Below, piece by piece: positions 1 through 13,400 of a DNA stretch of 64,000 nt (position 1 is its first letter; the number at the start of each line of letters is the position of its first letter). A program made the position numbers and the translations under genes. The stretch is from the NCBI GenBank assembly GCA_013350335.1, contig CM023540.1:20155828-20219827 (forward strand), in the 5' to 3' direction. The stretch is from Chimonanthus salicifolius (Eukaryota; Streptophyta; Magnoliopsida; Laurales; Calycanthaceae). Below the pieces are notes generated by a model. That model had not been told where the DNA came from. It searched no databases and saw nothing but the letters and a program-made list of their open reading frames with translations.

Positions 1-242
1 TAGAGAGAAAATAGCCCTCATATATAGTGGGCTTACATAATACAAACCTGGCCAGCAAGGACCTTTTGAGCCAAACCTAACAAACAATTACTATTTTAAA
101 AGATTTTTTTTTTATTTGAAGTTAAAATAAAGGAGGATTGTCATCGTCAATCCTTCCCCTGTGCATATATAAATATAATTGAAGAGGCCCAACGGTCAAA
201 TTAGTTTGAAGAGAGTTGTAAACGTATGCAGTTGTGTTGCAG
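1..242 (+). other. Intron of the phosphomannomutase-like gene (5' side cut by window)
   Basis: No coding sequence is seen here. The stretch ends in a good acceptor (TTGTGTTGCAG, ending at 242) directly before the first visible exon, which opens in the middle of a conserved domain. It is therefore read as the 3' part of an intron whose upstream exon lies outside the window. Confidence 0.6.
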
Positions 243-3200
243 ATAGTTGTGAACGCCGGAAATGGGTCGGGTGGATTCTTCACATGGAATGTGTTAGAAA
301 GGCTTGGGGCAGACACAACAGGCAGTCTTAATCTAGAGCCTGATGGAATGTTCCCCAACCACATCCCCAATCCTGAGGACAAGATCGCCATGTCTCTCAC
401 CAGCTCCGCCGTCCTCCAATGTGAAGCTGACCTCGGGATTGTTTTCGATACCGACGTCGACCGAAGCGGCGTGGTCGATGACAAGGGCAACACAATCAAT
501 GGTGACCGGCTCATTGCTCTAATGGCAGCGATTGTACTGAGGGAATTCCCGGGCACAACCATTGTAACCGACGCTCGGACTAGTGTGTCCCTCACGCAGT
601 TCATCACTAGCAGAGGGGGACACCATTGCCTCTATCGAGTTGGCTATCGGAACGTCATCGATAAGGGTATTCAGCTCAACAAGGATGGGTTTGAGACGCA
701 TCTCATGATGGAAACAACAGGCCATGGGGCACTGAAAGAGAACCATTTCCTTGATGATGGTAACTATATTTGTCCACACTCCTCTCATTTCTTCCCCTTA
801 AGTAATGTCACTAATATAAAATTTTGTAGTAAGTACTTCCCCTCCTCAAATAGCAGTCAATAAGTCAAGCTAGTGAGATACCCAATCAAAAGTAAGGGGT
901 TGGCCTGACGGTCAAAAGCCCACCTTGAAGTGAGGTCTTGAGTTCAATTCGTGCTCAACTCCAATGGGTCACTGCTCGTGGACTTAATCGGTGCTGTGTG
1001 GATTGAGAGGTTTACACATGCTCATGGGATTAATCTCACCTCCAATGTGTGGTAGAGATATGGGGATATGCATATTATCCAAAAAAAAAAAGTAAACATA
1101 ATGCTCTATGCATTCTTTTTCGGATAAACCTTCACTATTTTACTATTTGCACTAGATCATTTCTCCATGTTCAGTCATCAATTTGAAGTCCAAGATTGTG
1201 TGCTCTGTTTTCTATAGGGGCATACATGGTTGTGAAGATCATCATTGAGATGGTTCGGATGAAGCTCGCTGGATCTCATGAAGGAATTGGAAGTCTCATC
1301 CAAGATCTTGAAGATCCAGCGGAATCAGTAGAGCTGAGGATGAACATCATCACCCCACCCCAGCAAGCTAAGGAGAAAGGAGCTGAAGCATGTTGATACT
1401 TTGAAGAAGTACATAGAGGTGTCTATCAGTTTCGCTTGTGCCTCTAATTCTGCTGATTTCTCTCAACATGGCCTTTGAAACAAGCATTTAACCGGTTAAT
1501 GATGCTTGTTTGTAGGAAGGACGCCTTAAAGGCTGGGAATTGGACTCATGTGGAGACTGTTGGGTAAGTGAAGGCTGCCTTGTAGACTCCAATGACACAC
1601 CGGCTGCCATTGATGCTCACATGTACAGGTATATAATCTAAGTAGTAAAACATGATTCTGGTATAGACAGTCTGTGTGTGTATGTGTGGTACACAAACAT
1701 TTAGTAAACTCTTTTAAGACAAATTTGCAGCTGCCAATCCACTAAATCAATCTACAAACAAAGCCCATCAATTGATATTTGACTTGATCTCGTGAATCAC
1801 AGTTTCCACATGTGCAGCTTGTTGGGGCTGCAAACGAATCCCACATTAGAAATGCAGAGGGAGATCTAGCAATTTATAGAGGACTTGGGTTAATCCACCT
1901 ATCAGGTTAGTCTTTTGGGTTAGATACACAAGTCTTAACAAGCGGTATCAAAGTCAGGTCTCAGGCTACCTCATGTGGACTTATGAGATCCCCCAGGCAG
2001 ACGAGATGGTTGGCCTTGTTCGAGGGGGAGATTGTTGAAGCTGTGAACGAGTCTCACATTAAAAGTATGGAAGGAAACCTAAAGATTTAAAAAGGACTTG
2101 GGTCAATTCACCTACGAGGCTAGTCTTTTCGGTTGAATACTCATGTCCTAACACAACTTTGTCTTTGAAAATTCTATATTTATTCCAGCCTAACAAACCA
2201 TATGATAGCCAAGGGATCATTGTCCAAAAAACTTCTCTTTGGGAAAGGACCCACAACCCCATCCAGTATAAGAGCCTGCAGCGAAGGAGGTATCACATCA
2301 AAGGAAAAAGGGAAAGGAAATAGGACCAAATGGGCAAAACAAAAGGGACATATATGAACCAAATGGTTGTATGCAATTAGTTAATCATCATCATCACTAC
2401 TATCTCATCTCTTTGGAGTTGGCTTTACTCTTCCTTTCTACATTGTCAAAAACTATAGCCTTTGTTCCTCGACATTCTATCATGACTTTTATCTCTTCTC
2501 TCCAAATTTTTAATGCACTCCCTTTTCTAGTACTATGTAGCTTTTCTACTTATTGAATTGTTGTGCGAAATCCCTATATAATCAAAACACAGAAGCGATT
2601 CAAACACAAAGTAAGAAATCAAGAAAGACAGAAGAGAGAAGACACAAATTTACGTGGTTGGACCAAAACCCTACATCCACAGGCAACAATCTGAAAAGTT
2701 TCACTAAATGGAAGGATTATAAATTACAAACATTCCCAAACCTAATTTCTCACCATCGCTCTCTCTCTCTCACAAATAACCAAATCTCTCGATTGCCCAA
2801 GAGGGGCTATAGTGCCAAGCCAAGCCAAGCAAAGAGACTTTATGTGTTGTCTCTCTCTTATATAAGAAAGGAGAGACAAGTTGGGCTGGGTCTAAATGAG
2901 CCAAATCAGGCCGGATAAAGCCGAGTCAATATTCTAACAAATCTCCACCTCGACGAGATTTGCAGGGATAAAATCGAGCCAATGTTCTAACATGATCAAC
3001 GGTTATGTCCTATCTTAATACTACATGTCTAAACCATCTTAGGCGATTCTCCCTAGTTCTCTAATGTCAGGGCTATTTTTAATGTCCCCTGATGTCATTA
3101 TCTGTAATTTTATCTTTCATAGTTAGTCCATAGTCCAAAGTCCAAACACAACTAGTTGTATGCCATACAGAAGGTTCCACCTTTATTACCGTTCATCTAT

Positions 3201-3715
3201 TTTGGACTTTCTTTGAATTGTAATGATGGATACCAACCTTGGCTGCTTTTCAATTGTCTAAACCCTATAACTATACATGAACATTGCTGCTCATCTCAAT
3301 TTTATAATGGCTGCGTTACCTAACATGTCTTGTTTTTTGAATTTTCCTCTCTACTTCTGCTTCTTTTAGTGATGAAAGATACCATCTTGTGAACTTGCAG
3401 AGCCAAGGTTTGGGATGAGAAACATGGACAACATGGGTGGGTACACATAAGACAGAGCGTTCACAACCCCAACATCGCACTAAATATGCAGTCTCTGATA
3501 CTGGGTGGTTGCCAGTCCATGGCAAGAATTCTCTGTGATGAGTATGAGAATCTAATTACTTCAAATCCACACTACTACTGCTAAGAAATCATCATTCTCT
3601 AACTCAATATTCATTTTCTTGTGATCTTCTCAGGTTTCTAAAGGCAAACGAATTGGACACAATACTAGACATCTCACAAGTCGAAAGCTATGCCAGAAAG
3701 GGATCTGTCAATTGA
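243..3715 (+). CDS. Phosphomannomutase/phosphoglucomutase-like protein, 3' part, with a frameshift (possible pseudogene)
   Basis: This is a member of the alpha-D-phosphohexomutase family, which moves a phosphate between carbons of a sugar phosphate. Exons I can place are 243-759, 1218-1418, 1516-1628, 3401-3541 and 3634-3715 (stop TGA at 3713), all with GT-AG borders. Exon 1 holds the metal-binding loop DTDVDR (447-464), and ETTGHGALKEN corresponds to the sugar-binding loop. The last exons carry HGWVHIRQSVHNPNIALNMQ, typical of plant proteins of this family. The phosphoserine loop would be in upstream exons outside the window. One oddity decides the status: exon 2 runs into TGA at 1394-1396, and skipping one base near 1391 returns to a conserved frame (VDTLKKYIE) that joins exon 3 in phase. 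So this is either a pseudogene or a base-call error. The third intron (1629-3400) holds a TRIM and an LTR. The last intron and exon are duplicated downstream. The exact substrate cannot be told. Confidence 0.8.
896..1087 (+). repeat. tRNA-derived SINE in intron 1 of the phosphomannomutase-like gene
   Basis: A tRNA-like head has a B-box-like GAGTTCAATTC near 940-950, followed by a body containing GAGAGGTTTACACATGCTCATGGG and an A-rich tail at 1080-1091. AAAAGTAA lies at both 888-895 and 1088-1095, a plausible target-site duplication. The body resembles the partial copy at 29738-29815. Confidence 0.65.
1820..2153 (+). mobile_element. Complete TRIM (miniature LTR retrotransposon) in intron 3
   Basis: Two similar 121-bp LTRs lie at 1820-1940 and 2033-2153, each TGTTG...TAACA. 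A degenerate initiator-Met tRNA primer-binding site (GGTATCAAAGTCAGG) follows the first LTR. A polypurine tract (GAGGGGGAGA) precedes the second. The internal segment is only about 92 bp and has no coding capacity. Flanks CAGCT (1815-1819) and CAACT (2154-2158) look like a 5-bp target duplication with one mismatch. It belongs to the same family as the array at 52969-53778. Confidence 0.85.
2559..2939 (-). mobile_element. LTR of a copia-like element, minus orientation
   Basis: On the minus strand a TGTTAGAATATTGAC start is directly preceded by a polypurine tract (AGGTGGAGATT, complement of about 2940-2950), and the segment ends ...GCACAACA. The middle has the phrase TTTACGTGGTTGGACC common in plant copia-type LTRs, plus a TATATAAG box. 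No partner LTR or clear target duplication is visible, so the element is truncated or a remnant. It sits in intron 3 of the phosphomannomutase-like gene. Confidence 0.5.
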
Positions 3716-4040
3716 GATATCATCTTTGGAACATACCCTGTTAGGATGATTAGAGAACATCTAAATTGGATAAAACGAAAAAGAAAAATATCTGTGAGAA
3801 TCTAATTACTTCAAATCCACACTACTACTACTCAGAACTCATCATTCTCTAACTCAATATTCATTTTGTTGTGATCTTCTCAGGTTTCTAAAGGCAAACG
3901 AATTGGACACAATGCTAGACATCTCACAAGTCGAGAGCTATGCCAGAAAGGGATCTGTCAATTGAGATATCATCTTTGGAACATACCCTGTTAGGATGAT
4001 TAGAGAACATCTAAATTGGATAAAACGAAAAAGAAAAATA
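3545..4040 (+). repeat. Tandem duplication of the last intron, last exon and 3' flank of the phosphomannomutase-like gene
   Basis: Copy 1 (3545-3794) and copy 2 (3795-4040) match with a period of 250 bp and only a handful of substitutions. Copy 2 repeats the acceptor, the terminal exon and its stop codon, so the gene has two alternative last exons. The second would be reached only by skipping the first. Confidence 0.9.
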
Positions 4041-4138
4041 ACAGTCTACTGAAATGACTGTAACACCCCCTAGAGTGTAATGTAGTTGTTTTGTATATTG
4101 AGACAAGTTATATGAATAGAATACTAGTTTTATATATA

Positions 4139-4656
4139 CAGTAAAACCTCTACAATGTAATATGGTTGGGACCACAGTATATATATATATATTATATTAT
4201 AGAGGTTATTAAATTAAAGGGTTTAGAAATTCCTTTCTAAAAATCTCTTTAAAATTCTCACTTATCATTAAAATGTCATTTCGGCTTCTCTTTGTGGAAA
4301 CAAATCACTTTATTTATTCCTATACAGTTCTCGTTCATTGAGAACAGAGTGCCTGCACTATCCCAAAGAATGAGGAAGCTTATCCAGAAGTCTATTCTCA
4401 GATTACTTTTTCTGAGTGTAAATGATGTAATTTGTGAGATCCTTAGTCACTTTTTCAGTAATTTTGTATTCTAAATGTATGGAATATTACTTTAAAAAAT
4501 GGTTGGAGTAGTACACTTTTTTTATTCTAAATGTATTGAGTACTGAATTAGAGAGATTTATTACATTTTGTATAGGCCTGAGGTCAGAACCAACTGCCGA
4601 TATTATTTTAGACAGATTATAACTTTATAGAGTAATACATTATAGAGAGTTCACTG
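4139..4656. mobile_element. Small TIR transposon or MITE-like element
   Basis: The left end CAGTAAAACCTCTACAATG and the right end (reverse complement CAGTGAACTCTCTATAATG) are imperfect terminal inverted repeats. TATATATA lies on both sides (4131-4138, 4657-4664). This fits an 8-bp duplication, but the flank is low complexity. No transposase is encoded. Confidence 0.6.
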
Positions 4657-7429
4657 TATATATACATGTATAAAGTAAGAGCTTGGTGTGCAGGCATGTA
4701 ATAATCCGCCCTCAATCAACACCAATATTGTCCTGCTTTGAGCCTGACATGCCTTCACAGTTTTGCTTCGGGATGTGCGCACACACACACCATCCAAAAA
4801 GCCTTGATACTAGTAGAAGGAGAGCAGTCAGTTATATCTCAAAGATCAGGAGAGCTCAAAGGCGGTGTGGGTCTTGTAATTTGTGCCATCCTAGCGAATT
4901 CTCTCTCCTAGCTCGCCCCCTCGTGGAGTTCTCCACTTTCCACTGGCGACCTGGTTCAAACACACTTTGTTTCGGAGTTTTTGGCTCTCCGGCTTTTAGA
5001 ACTGGGCTATCAGAGGATATGTGATCGGGTGAAATCAGACTCATGTGCCTAATGGGCTCTCCAATGCCTAAAATATCTCTTCTACTAGACCACATGAAGA
5101 AGTTCTTATGCTGCTGCTCTTTTTTCTATTAAATTTTTTCTTTTAATTCTCTGCTGGGTGGCAATTTCTGTACCAAGACAAGATCTTTTTGACCCATGTT
5201 GAAGGCTATTCTAAAATAGGTAAAGCCTCTGAAATTGTCATCATTGTCATAAAGCCTCTAATTCCATTTATTTAATCTGGTTTTAGGTCAAACCTGTCAA
5301 GTGGGCTCACTTTTTCATCATGGCGAATTGATTACCAAATATGTGAGTCCTCTTGTTATGGTGAGGAGAAGTACAGATGGATCCCATATAGATAAGAGTG
5401 AGGTTCGCTAGAAATGGATCTCTTCTATAACAATTAAAAGCATTCGCAGGTAAGAAATAAACCAAACAGGCAACTAAACAAAATGACCGGAGTAGCTTAG
5501 CCATTTGTATCATAAAATTGCATCTGAGCGACCAATTTCTGGCTTCTGAGTTCTGAATATTAGACCTGGCATCAGTCCTTAGTCAGGTTGGGTTTGAATC
5601 TTATTCTCTTCAGGTTTATTTCGGATTTTGATTACTTCTTGTCTTGCTAAACAGATTAATCTGATTTAGATCTATTTCAGATTTAGGCTGGATTGAGTTC
5701 TAGTCGGGCTACCCATTTATCTAAGGTGACTATTCTATTAGACATGTATCAAAACTACTCTTAAAAAGTGTAAACATCATATAGCTGGACGTGTTACATG
5801 TAGAAGAGATCCTATCAGATTACCCTTTCAGAAAATTGAACTCTCATTTTGCCTTCCACAACAAAACTAAGCTGATTACAAAATTACTATTATGCTTTGT
5901 TGTTAAATAACAAAACATTAAAAAATTATAAGATACTCAACTTCTGACGCAGTATTCCATCTTATTAGGAATCTTGTATGTGCAAATCATATCCCTACTT
6001 CAAAATATTGTGATTTAAACAATTTTTTCTGATAAAAATATTCATCTTTTTTCATACGTGACAACAAAAGTAAGGAAACCTATAAAAACTACTAGTATGT
6101 ATAAAAAGCAAGAACACCTGATTCACTATCGACCTTTTAACCGAGAAGTTTGACAATTTGCCGAAAAGCAACTGAATGCCAATAAAAAGGAAAAATTAAA
6201 TGAATAAATAAATTATCATAGACTATTAAATTGTACAAAATGAACCCACTAAATTGTCACAACCTTATGATATCAAAAAGCATGCCATCTAATTTATTTT
6301 TATTTTTTATTTTTAAAGTGAGCTCCACATGTAACCTAAAGTCACAGGCATCAAATGGCTATGACTGCAGTATAAATCACATTAAGAGTTACCAATCAAT
6401 CAACTTTTAATCCATCCAACATCCCTCGAAATGACTTTGGCTTTTTATCTCAAAAGACACAGACTCCCATTATCCTCCATTAAAATAATCAGAGACAGCC
6501 TATGACTTGAGAAATTTAAGTTCATGTCAAAGGAAGGGAGCACGGTCATCATAGCTTCTTTTATTAAGATGGATATCCCCAATCCACATTGGAGGTAATA
6601 ATAATTTTACAGACATATGTAAACCTCTTAATCCACACACCAGTTAAGTCTACGGAGAGTGACGCATTGGAGTTAGAGCATGAATAATACTCAAGACCAC
6701 ATTTCATGAGGTAGGCATGTTGACCTTCATGCCAAACTCTCTCAATGCATACAATGCCACAACACAGAGGAGAGACCCGCCCAATCAAATCGGTAAAGTC
6801 AGACAATCAATTTTTTTTTTTTTTGAATTTACTTGTAGGAAACAGCAGGAAACCCAACATAAAACCCCCACAGGTGATACCCACTGCCCTTTGGCACATC
6901 AGGTGAAGCCATGGGAGCTCAAACCTGACACCTCCCACTTCATGAGGTAAGAGATTACCAGTTGAGCTACACCTATTTGAGCTAGGCCATCATTTCTTGT
7001 TCATTATACAAGCACTTCTTATCAACGCAAATGTCAATCAGCTTTAAAAAAAATTGTGGCAACATCAATAAGTTAAAATGGACATGCATAAAAATTTGGG
7101 AAAAAAAGGTGGATAATTTAAGCATTAAATACAAAGTTAAAAAAAAAAAAAAAGAGGATCAGTTCTATAATCTATCCACTATTTTCTGGAACCCCAAAAA
7201 CAGAAAACAAAGACGCTCACCTAGCCCATGTTATCAGCAAATACACATCCAACACTCAAAAGACAGTTTCACTTTATAATTTAACCAAACCTCAGACATC
7301 TGGTTGCTGTACCTTCCTCTATTGCTTTTGAACCAACCCGCCATAAGCTTATGGGTGGTGGGTTCACTATTTCCCTCTGAATTATCTTCTCTCATAGAGA
7401 ACCGAGGAGAACTAAAGGCTAGATGCTGT
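4657..7429. other. Spacer between two convergent genes
   Basis: This separates the 3' ends of the phosphomannomutase-like gene (+) and the TMEM214-like gene (-). 4690-5095 is a GC-richer block that may be a decayed LTR or TRIM relative (it contains ACCAATATTGTCC...GCTTTGAGCCTG), but no second end is visible. 5550-5720 is rich in GGTTGGG-like words seen in other transposon remnants here. 6826-6985 is a SINE. The rest is AT-rich with no coding signal. Confidence 0.6.
6826..6985 (-). repeat. tRNA-derived SINE (same family as the copies at 63.1 and 63.6 kb)
   Basis: Read on the minus strand it has a tRNA-like head (TAGCTCAACTGGTAATCTC as A box; a degenerate B box near AGGTTTGAGCTCC), a body with GGGGGTTTTATGTTGGG, and an A-rich end that appears as poly(T) at 6812-6825. 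The copies at 63160-63320 and 63596-63776 share this layout. Confidence 0.75.
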
Positions 7430-10400
7430 CTATTTTAAGTTGAGAACGGTAGTACTGAGCAGGACTTTAAGATTCTGCCAGTCCCATGACTCCACATTAG
7501 GAGACAAGAGGAAAGCACCCACAGCTATTGTGGCAGTAACAACAAACAAACCGCTGGTAACACAGCCAAGACGGCGTGACGATCTTCTCAAGATCAACTT
7601 GCAGTACTTGTCTGCATCCCTAATGCTTGCTTGGCGACTGGCATCAGCTCCTTCAGCCAATTCTTGTGCATTCTGCATTACCAAACAATCAGGATCCATC
7701 CAAGCAATATATGCTATGCATAGACAAAGAGGATTTTCCTCTTTATCCTGTAAAGATCTAAATGCAAGTAGGAAGTTGAATAAGCATTAAACCTAGAGGT
7801 CGTGCACTCGTGCTATTTACGGTAGCCAAATGAGTAGTAAGGTGTTTGCATGTGGAGAAACCACTTGTCTAAATCTCATGTAAAAGATGGTGAATTCACC
7901 ATTTTCACTTCCAAGAACCACTCGTTTTCAGTGAAAGCCAGAAATTACCAAGTTTAAAATAAAGTTTCTCCAAAATGGGAACTGTTCCAGGTGTCAATGG
8001 GTATGGAATTCCCAATTTTAACTTCCCATACATAAAGCCACCCTTCCCTATTCCCCCTCATTTCTCATTTTAAAGGCGTAGTTTACTGCTTACAACATGG
8101 TGAGAAACCTTCACAGCAGCAATCATCTGAAAAGGTAAGTCACAACGATCTGTTTTGCATTCCCACGATCAGGCATGCCCAAAGATGGATTAAAATATTA
8201 ACACCTGTTCCATATAATACTGCAAGAAACAAAAGAACCATATAGCCATTTACCTTCAGCCTTATGTTCTTGAGCATCCCCTTCATAGCATCAGGAGAGA
8301 GTTTAATCGAGTGTTCCTTCGATTGACCAGCCAGTGTTTGCAACACAGTAACACTTGCCTCTATATTATCCATGTAAAGCTTTTCCTGTTTCCATGTTAA
8401 CGAGTTTAGAGCCAGTGTCAAAATATCACTAATGCATTGAAATCATTGTGACAGTATCACAGCTTTTCTCCATCAAATGGAAGTACTCAACATCCAGTTG
8501 AGAAAAAAAATTGGAAAATATCACAACAAATTGAAATATCATTTTTTTGCAAGATTACCTAAAATCAATCTCTTAAAACTTAAATATTTCTTAGCATTTC
8601 TTCATATATCTTTTAGCATATTTTCCTCTTATTTGTCGCAAAGATTTTTCATTAATATCTTAAGTAAAACACAATTTTTTTGGCAATCATCCATTATTGT
8701 CCTGCAAGAATGGTCTATGTAATTCATAAAAAGATAGTTTACAGCCTTACCTTACAATGATGAATTTAGCATTTGAAGAAAGAAAAAAGAGATATCAGAA
8801 ATACTCACCCACTGCTTGAAACAATCAGCATTTTGAGACAAACACCAGATGAAAATGGCAGCTGCTTCTTTGGATAATTCAGGGTTGTCTGCAAGATGGT
8901 ACATCATCTCAAGGATTGATATACAATTTGAGTTGTTCATGTTTGAAACAAGGAAAGCTAGAGTGCAATTACTGCTTAAACTTACTTTCGTTCATAGCAC
9001 TAACTGCAACAGGTAAAAGCTGCTGTGAAACCTGTTTCGTTGCTTTGGTTCCAGGAGAACCTGCAAGAGCCAACTCCTTAAGGGTGGGATATACTGCTTC
9101 AAACCTTTCAGTCGCCTGCAAAAGAAAAGCCACATGCTTAGAAGACATGAATTTTAACCCAAATATTTATCATCCATCCTATTTGCACTATTTAATGCAA
9201 AAGATCAGACCCCCTTACAACACCAACCTTGATTCGAGATGAAGGTGCAGGAAAAGTAACCCGTATCAGCAATTCAAGTGCAGAAGGTGGCACCAGTCGG
9301 TCCCCCTTTCTGACTGCACCATTTAATAGGATAGGTTTCGCTTTGGGGGCAGACAGAATCCTATCATCAATAATGAAAGACATTCAATTTTAAGAGAATT
9401 TCTTGGGAAAGATAACAGTTGCATCTCAAATATACTTAGTGAGGCTAACCTTTCTACCAACTGCAAAACCAAGTCCCTGGTCTGTGGATTGCTAATTGAT
9501 TTGCCACTGATAACAGGCAATAGGTTCCGAATCCATGAATACATCCCAACAACCAGATCTCCAAGAGATGCCTACACATGGGAAGAAATGAATTCTAGGA
9601 TAAAACAAGATAAAAAATAAATGAATAAATTTTACGAGTGATTTGGTCGCAGACATAAACTTGCTGTCTCTTACCTGACAGAAAACCCAGACAATAAGTG
9701 GGAATTTATCTTGTCCTTGATATTTAGGATCATCCCTCAAGCTTGGAAGCAAGCTGATTAACACATCAGGTTTTTGTCGCAATACCATTGCTAAAACCAC
9801 AAACATTGCAACCTGCATTCCCAAAACATATGCCAATTGTAAAAAATATCATGCAACAAGAAGATAACGTTCCTGAAATAAACCATATACTTTATTGGAA
9901 AACAATGGAGCAATATATAGTTATGTACCAATCAAAAAATGGAGAAATAATCTTTCAAAAAAAAAAACTAGAGAAATACATGTGAGCCAATACCAGATGC
10001 TACTGAAAAATATAAGGAGGCAAGAAACTGTAGCACGGATTTTAAGTGCACACTGTTGCAACAATAAAGGTTACGGTTCAAGTCATGTTACCAATTTAAT
10101 GTATATAGCGTATACATTGTAGGTGTATCTATGACGTTTAAATGTGTATATGTAGGAACAAAAGAAGCTAATTATGCAAAACTGTTAGGCATTGATTCCG
10201 TACACCAAGGCAGGACCACATATAACTTCTGCCATGCTTGAGGACCAACTTGTTACCATCCAGAAAATAAGTACAATTCTCTTGGGGTTTTTCTAGTATA
10301 CAATCTGGAAATATATATTTCTTTTGCATATTCTAAATGGTTAGGTCCATAATTTTTAATCTTAACCTTTCATAGACCTTACATACCCTTGAAATATCAA

Positions 10401-13400
10401 GTATTTTTTTTGAAATGCCCATCTAAATTATCTTTATTGTTGAATTTAACATTCTTATTATTAAAGGTTTAAATTTTAGATCTTAAAATAAAGAGTTAGG
10501 ATGACTATATGAGTCTCAAACTTTTCAAATAAAGCATCCAAATAATTTACAATATGTCTTTAGCAACAAAAATTGCAAATTCATGACTCCTTACCCCTAA
10601 CTATGCATTATCAAAGGAATGGGATGTATTACACCTGAGGTTATCTGAAAAAAGACCTGTCAAAAGACAAGTTCTGGGTATTGGAAAGAGAAGATGGGAT
10701 GACACGGAAGGGTGCCACCGTAAAATGCAACTTACATAGCAATATGCAGATGTATGCGGGTCCAATTTTTAAATAATGATATTACCATTTTAATAGAAAG
10801 TTCCGATAAAATATATGCTAAAAACAAACCATTTATGAAATTTCTAACCATTCAATCTGAGTCCATAATTATAAATGATCAATAGAATCACTTATTTTTA
10901 ATTATAGAATGAATAGCTAAAATTTCTAACAAAATCTCATTATAAAATATTTCTCATAATTTCTATATATTATCATGATCAATGGTTTAAATCACAAAAT
11001 CATAGTTGACAAGAGTTTTAATAAAAAAAAAATCTACAATAATAGATATGAAAGTATCATAAAATTATTATAAAAGAAACATCACAAATTCACAGCTCTC
11101 TTTCAAGCCCAGAGTCAGCTATGTACCAGCTGAATGGATATGTACAGAACCAATAAGAGTAAGTTTTGCATATAAAGATGTTTTCCCTCTTTTGTACGGT
11201 AGAACCCTAAGACCCTATATATTTGATGACGAAGAACCCAAAGATCCCCACCTATCTCCAAGTATGAGGGCCGTTGGGTAAAACTCAGGATGCACACAAT
11301 CCCTTCCCTGCATAGACATCGGGTGACTATGGGACTCAAACATGAGACCTCTAGTTCCTGAGCCGAAGTGTCAACCAATGTATATAAATATATTTCTCTT
11401 GAGAACAGTTCTCATGAGACTTTAGATAAACTTTGGTTGGTGGAGTCCATAATAGACCTAATGGATCCAATTCCCCCCTCACACCCATCTATCCCTCGTG
11501 AATTGCATCCATAGTCAATTTGTCTTTTCAAGCCCATTCATCTAATTCAATAAATTTCCACCGTTGGACATGTGAAATTTTGAAGGCCTTTATAGAAGCC
11601 AAAGGCCTTTCAAACCCACCCATTCATGTGGACCCAAGTGGCACCCAATGGCCGTTTGCACCAAACTTGGTGCAAAACTCGTTCTTAGGGGAGAGCTCCC
11701 ATACACACACACACACACACAAGCATGCATATACATGTGTATCCTAGGGAGTATTTCACATCTCAATTATTTCCAATAAGTTTTCTTCTCTTTAATAAAA
11801 GTACAATGCTACAACAAATTAGATTCATATACCAGTACCACAGTTCTATCAAATCCATGATTTCTACTGTCACAATGAGACAATGATGGACAGATCTGAT
11901 TCCACAGTGACATGCAGTGTAAGATTCAAAATGCAAAATCAGAATTCCTTCACCAGTATCAGTAGAAGAACATCAAGCAAAATTATATGTTCTGCTCTAT
12001 GGGAATTCCACATACAAAGCATATAGGCAGGTGTCATGCAAGGAAAGCATATCTATGTGTGTGTATCAATAAACAATCACATTATATGAGGTGCATCTTC
12101 CACTGCATGTAAAGAGGAACTCAACATTCAATTACAGATCTGAATACATTACAAGTATGAAACCTAGACAAGGAATTGATATGGCACACTAAGTTCTATT
12201 GCAAATACAATTTATCAAGCCAGCAAACTCAATTAGTTAATATGACGAATTGACATCTTCCACTGCATGTAAGAGGAACTTAAGATTCAATTACAGATAC
12301 AAACACATTACAAGTATGAAACCTAGATAAGGAAATGATATGGTTTTATCCACACTAACTTATATTGAAAACACAATAAATCGAGCCAGCAAACTTAATT
12401 AGTTAATAGGACGAATTGAATGAAAAGATGATGAACCTAGATAGAGGAAACTGGATTAACCAGGCATACAAATAATTAACTATACACTGAAACTGAACCA
12501 GATCAAATTGCAAACCAAGTTTATACCTGTTCCTAGAGCTTGACAGAAAACTGCTCGCAACTCCTCGAGAAAATCTACTTATTCAGGTATGAAGAAAGAA
12601 TAATGAAGGGAATTTTCAGTGCATTTTTCTATGATAATCCACTGATTGAGTTAAATGTGCAATGAGTAGACAAGCTTAACCAGGGTATCCTCCTACAATT
12701 CATCACCTGAACCAACTTGGACACGCACGACGAGAGATGATAAGACTTATCAACTCACCTGTTATTCTGGTGGCAGAAATTTAGCGAATTGGGACCCATA
12801 TGCAAAAGGCATGGACAATATTTCCTAATTATCTGCATCTTATTGGCAAACAAAGATCAAAAGTTGGTCCAAAATGGATCAACCATTTATTGAATGAGCC
12901 AACATGACCAATCTGCAGCCTGTTCTTCCAGGTTGGATTCAGGTCAGATTGGTGGGTAATTCAAACTTTCTTGTCAGCCTGCTTCACGTTGGGTTGGTTG
13001 ATCCAATTATTTCAATCCCTCTCACAAGCCAACCCATTTATTTAATGGGATTAGGTTGGCTGAACCCATTTTTTGAAGGTCAATACACTGAACCTAACAT
13101 TTTCAGTTAGGTTTGGCTCGGATCAAAAACTGCCGGCCCTGGTATAGCTAGTGGTGAGATGAAAGGTAAGGCAAATTTCTATCAGCATTATAATCAATTG
13201 TCAATCTTTAGACCGTGAATAAATTTATCACTGTTGACCATGGATGTAAGCATCATAAAACCATGTAAATCATTGATTTTCTCCTGTGGAGTGTATTTCT
13301 TGTTTCTGCGATTGTCTCTCCAGATTTTTGCACAGCTTTTCCAAATTTTCCACAACATTACTTATATTACCAACATGGATAACAAGCATCCAATAAACAA

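Noticed and set aside
122..607. A 161-residue open frame on the minus strand
   Set aside because: It is the shadow of the conserved phosphomannomutase exon on the plus strand.
4683..5095. Overlapping open frames of 113 and 79 residues on opposite strands
   Set aside because: No domain recognised; the block is only GC-richer and looks like a decayed repeat.
6950..6985. Possible tRNA gene (A box and B box present)
   Set aside because: The cloverleaf cannot be completed and the sequence continues into a SINE body; the same holds for the other tRNA-like heads listed as SINEs.
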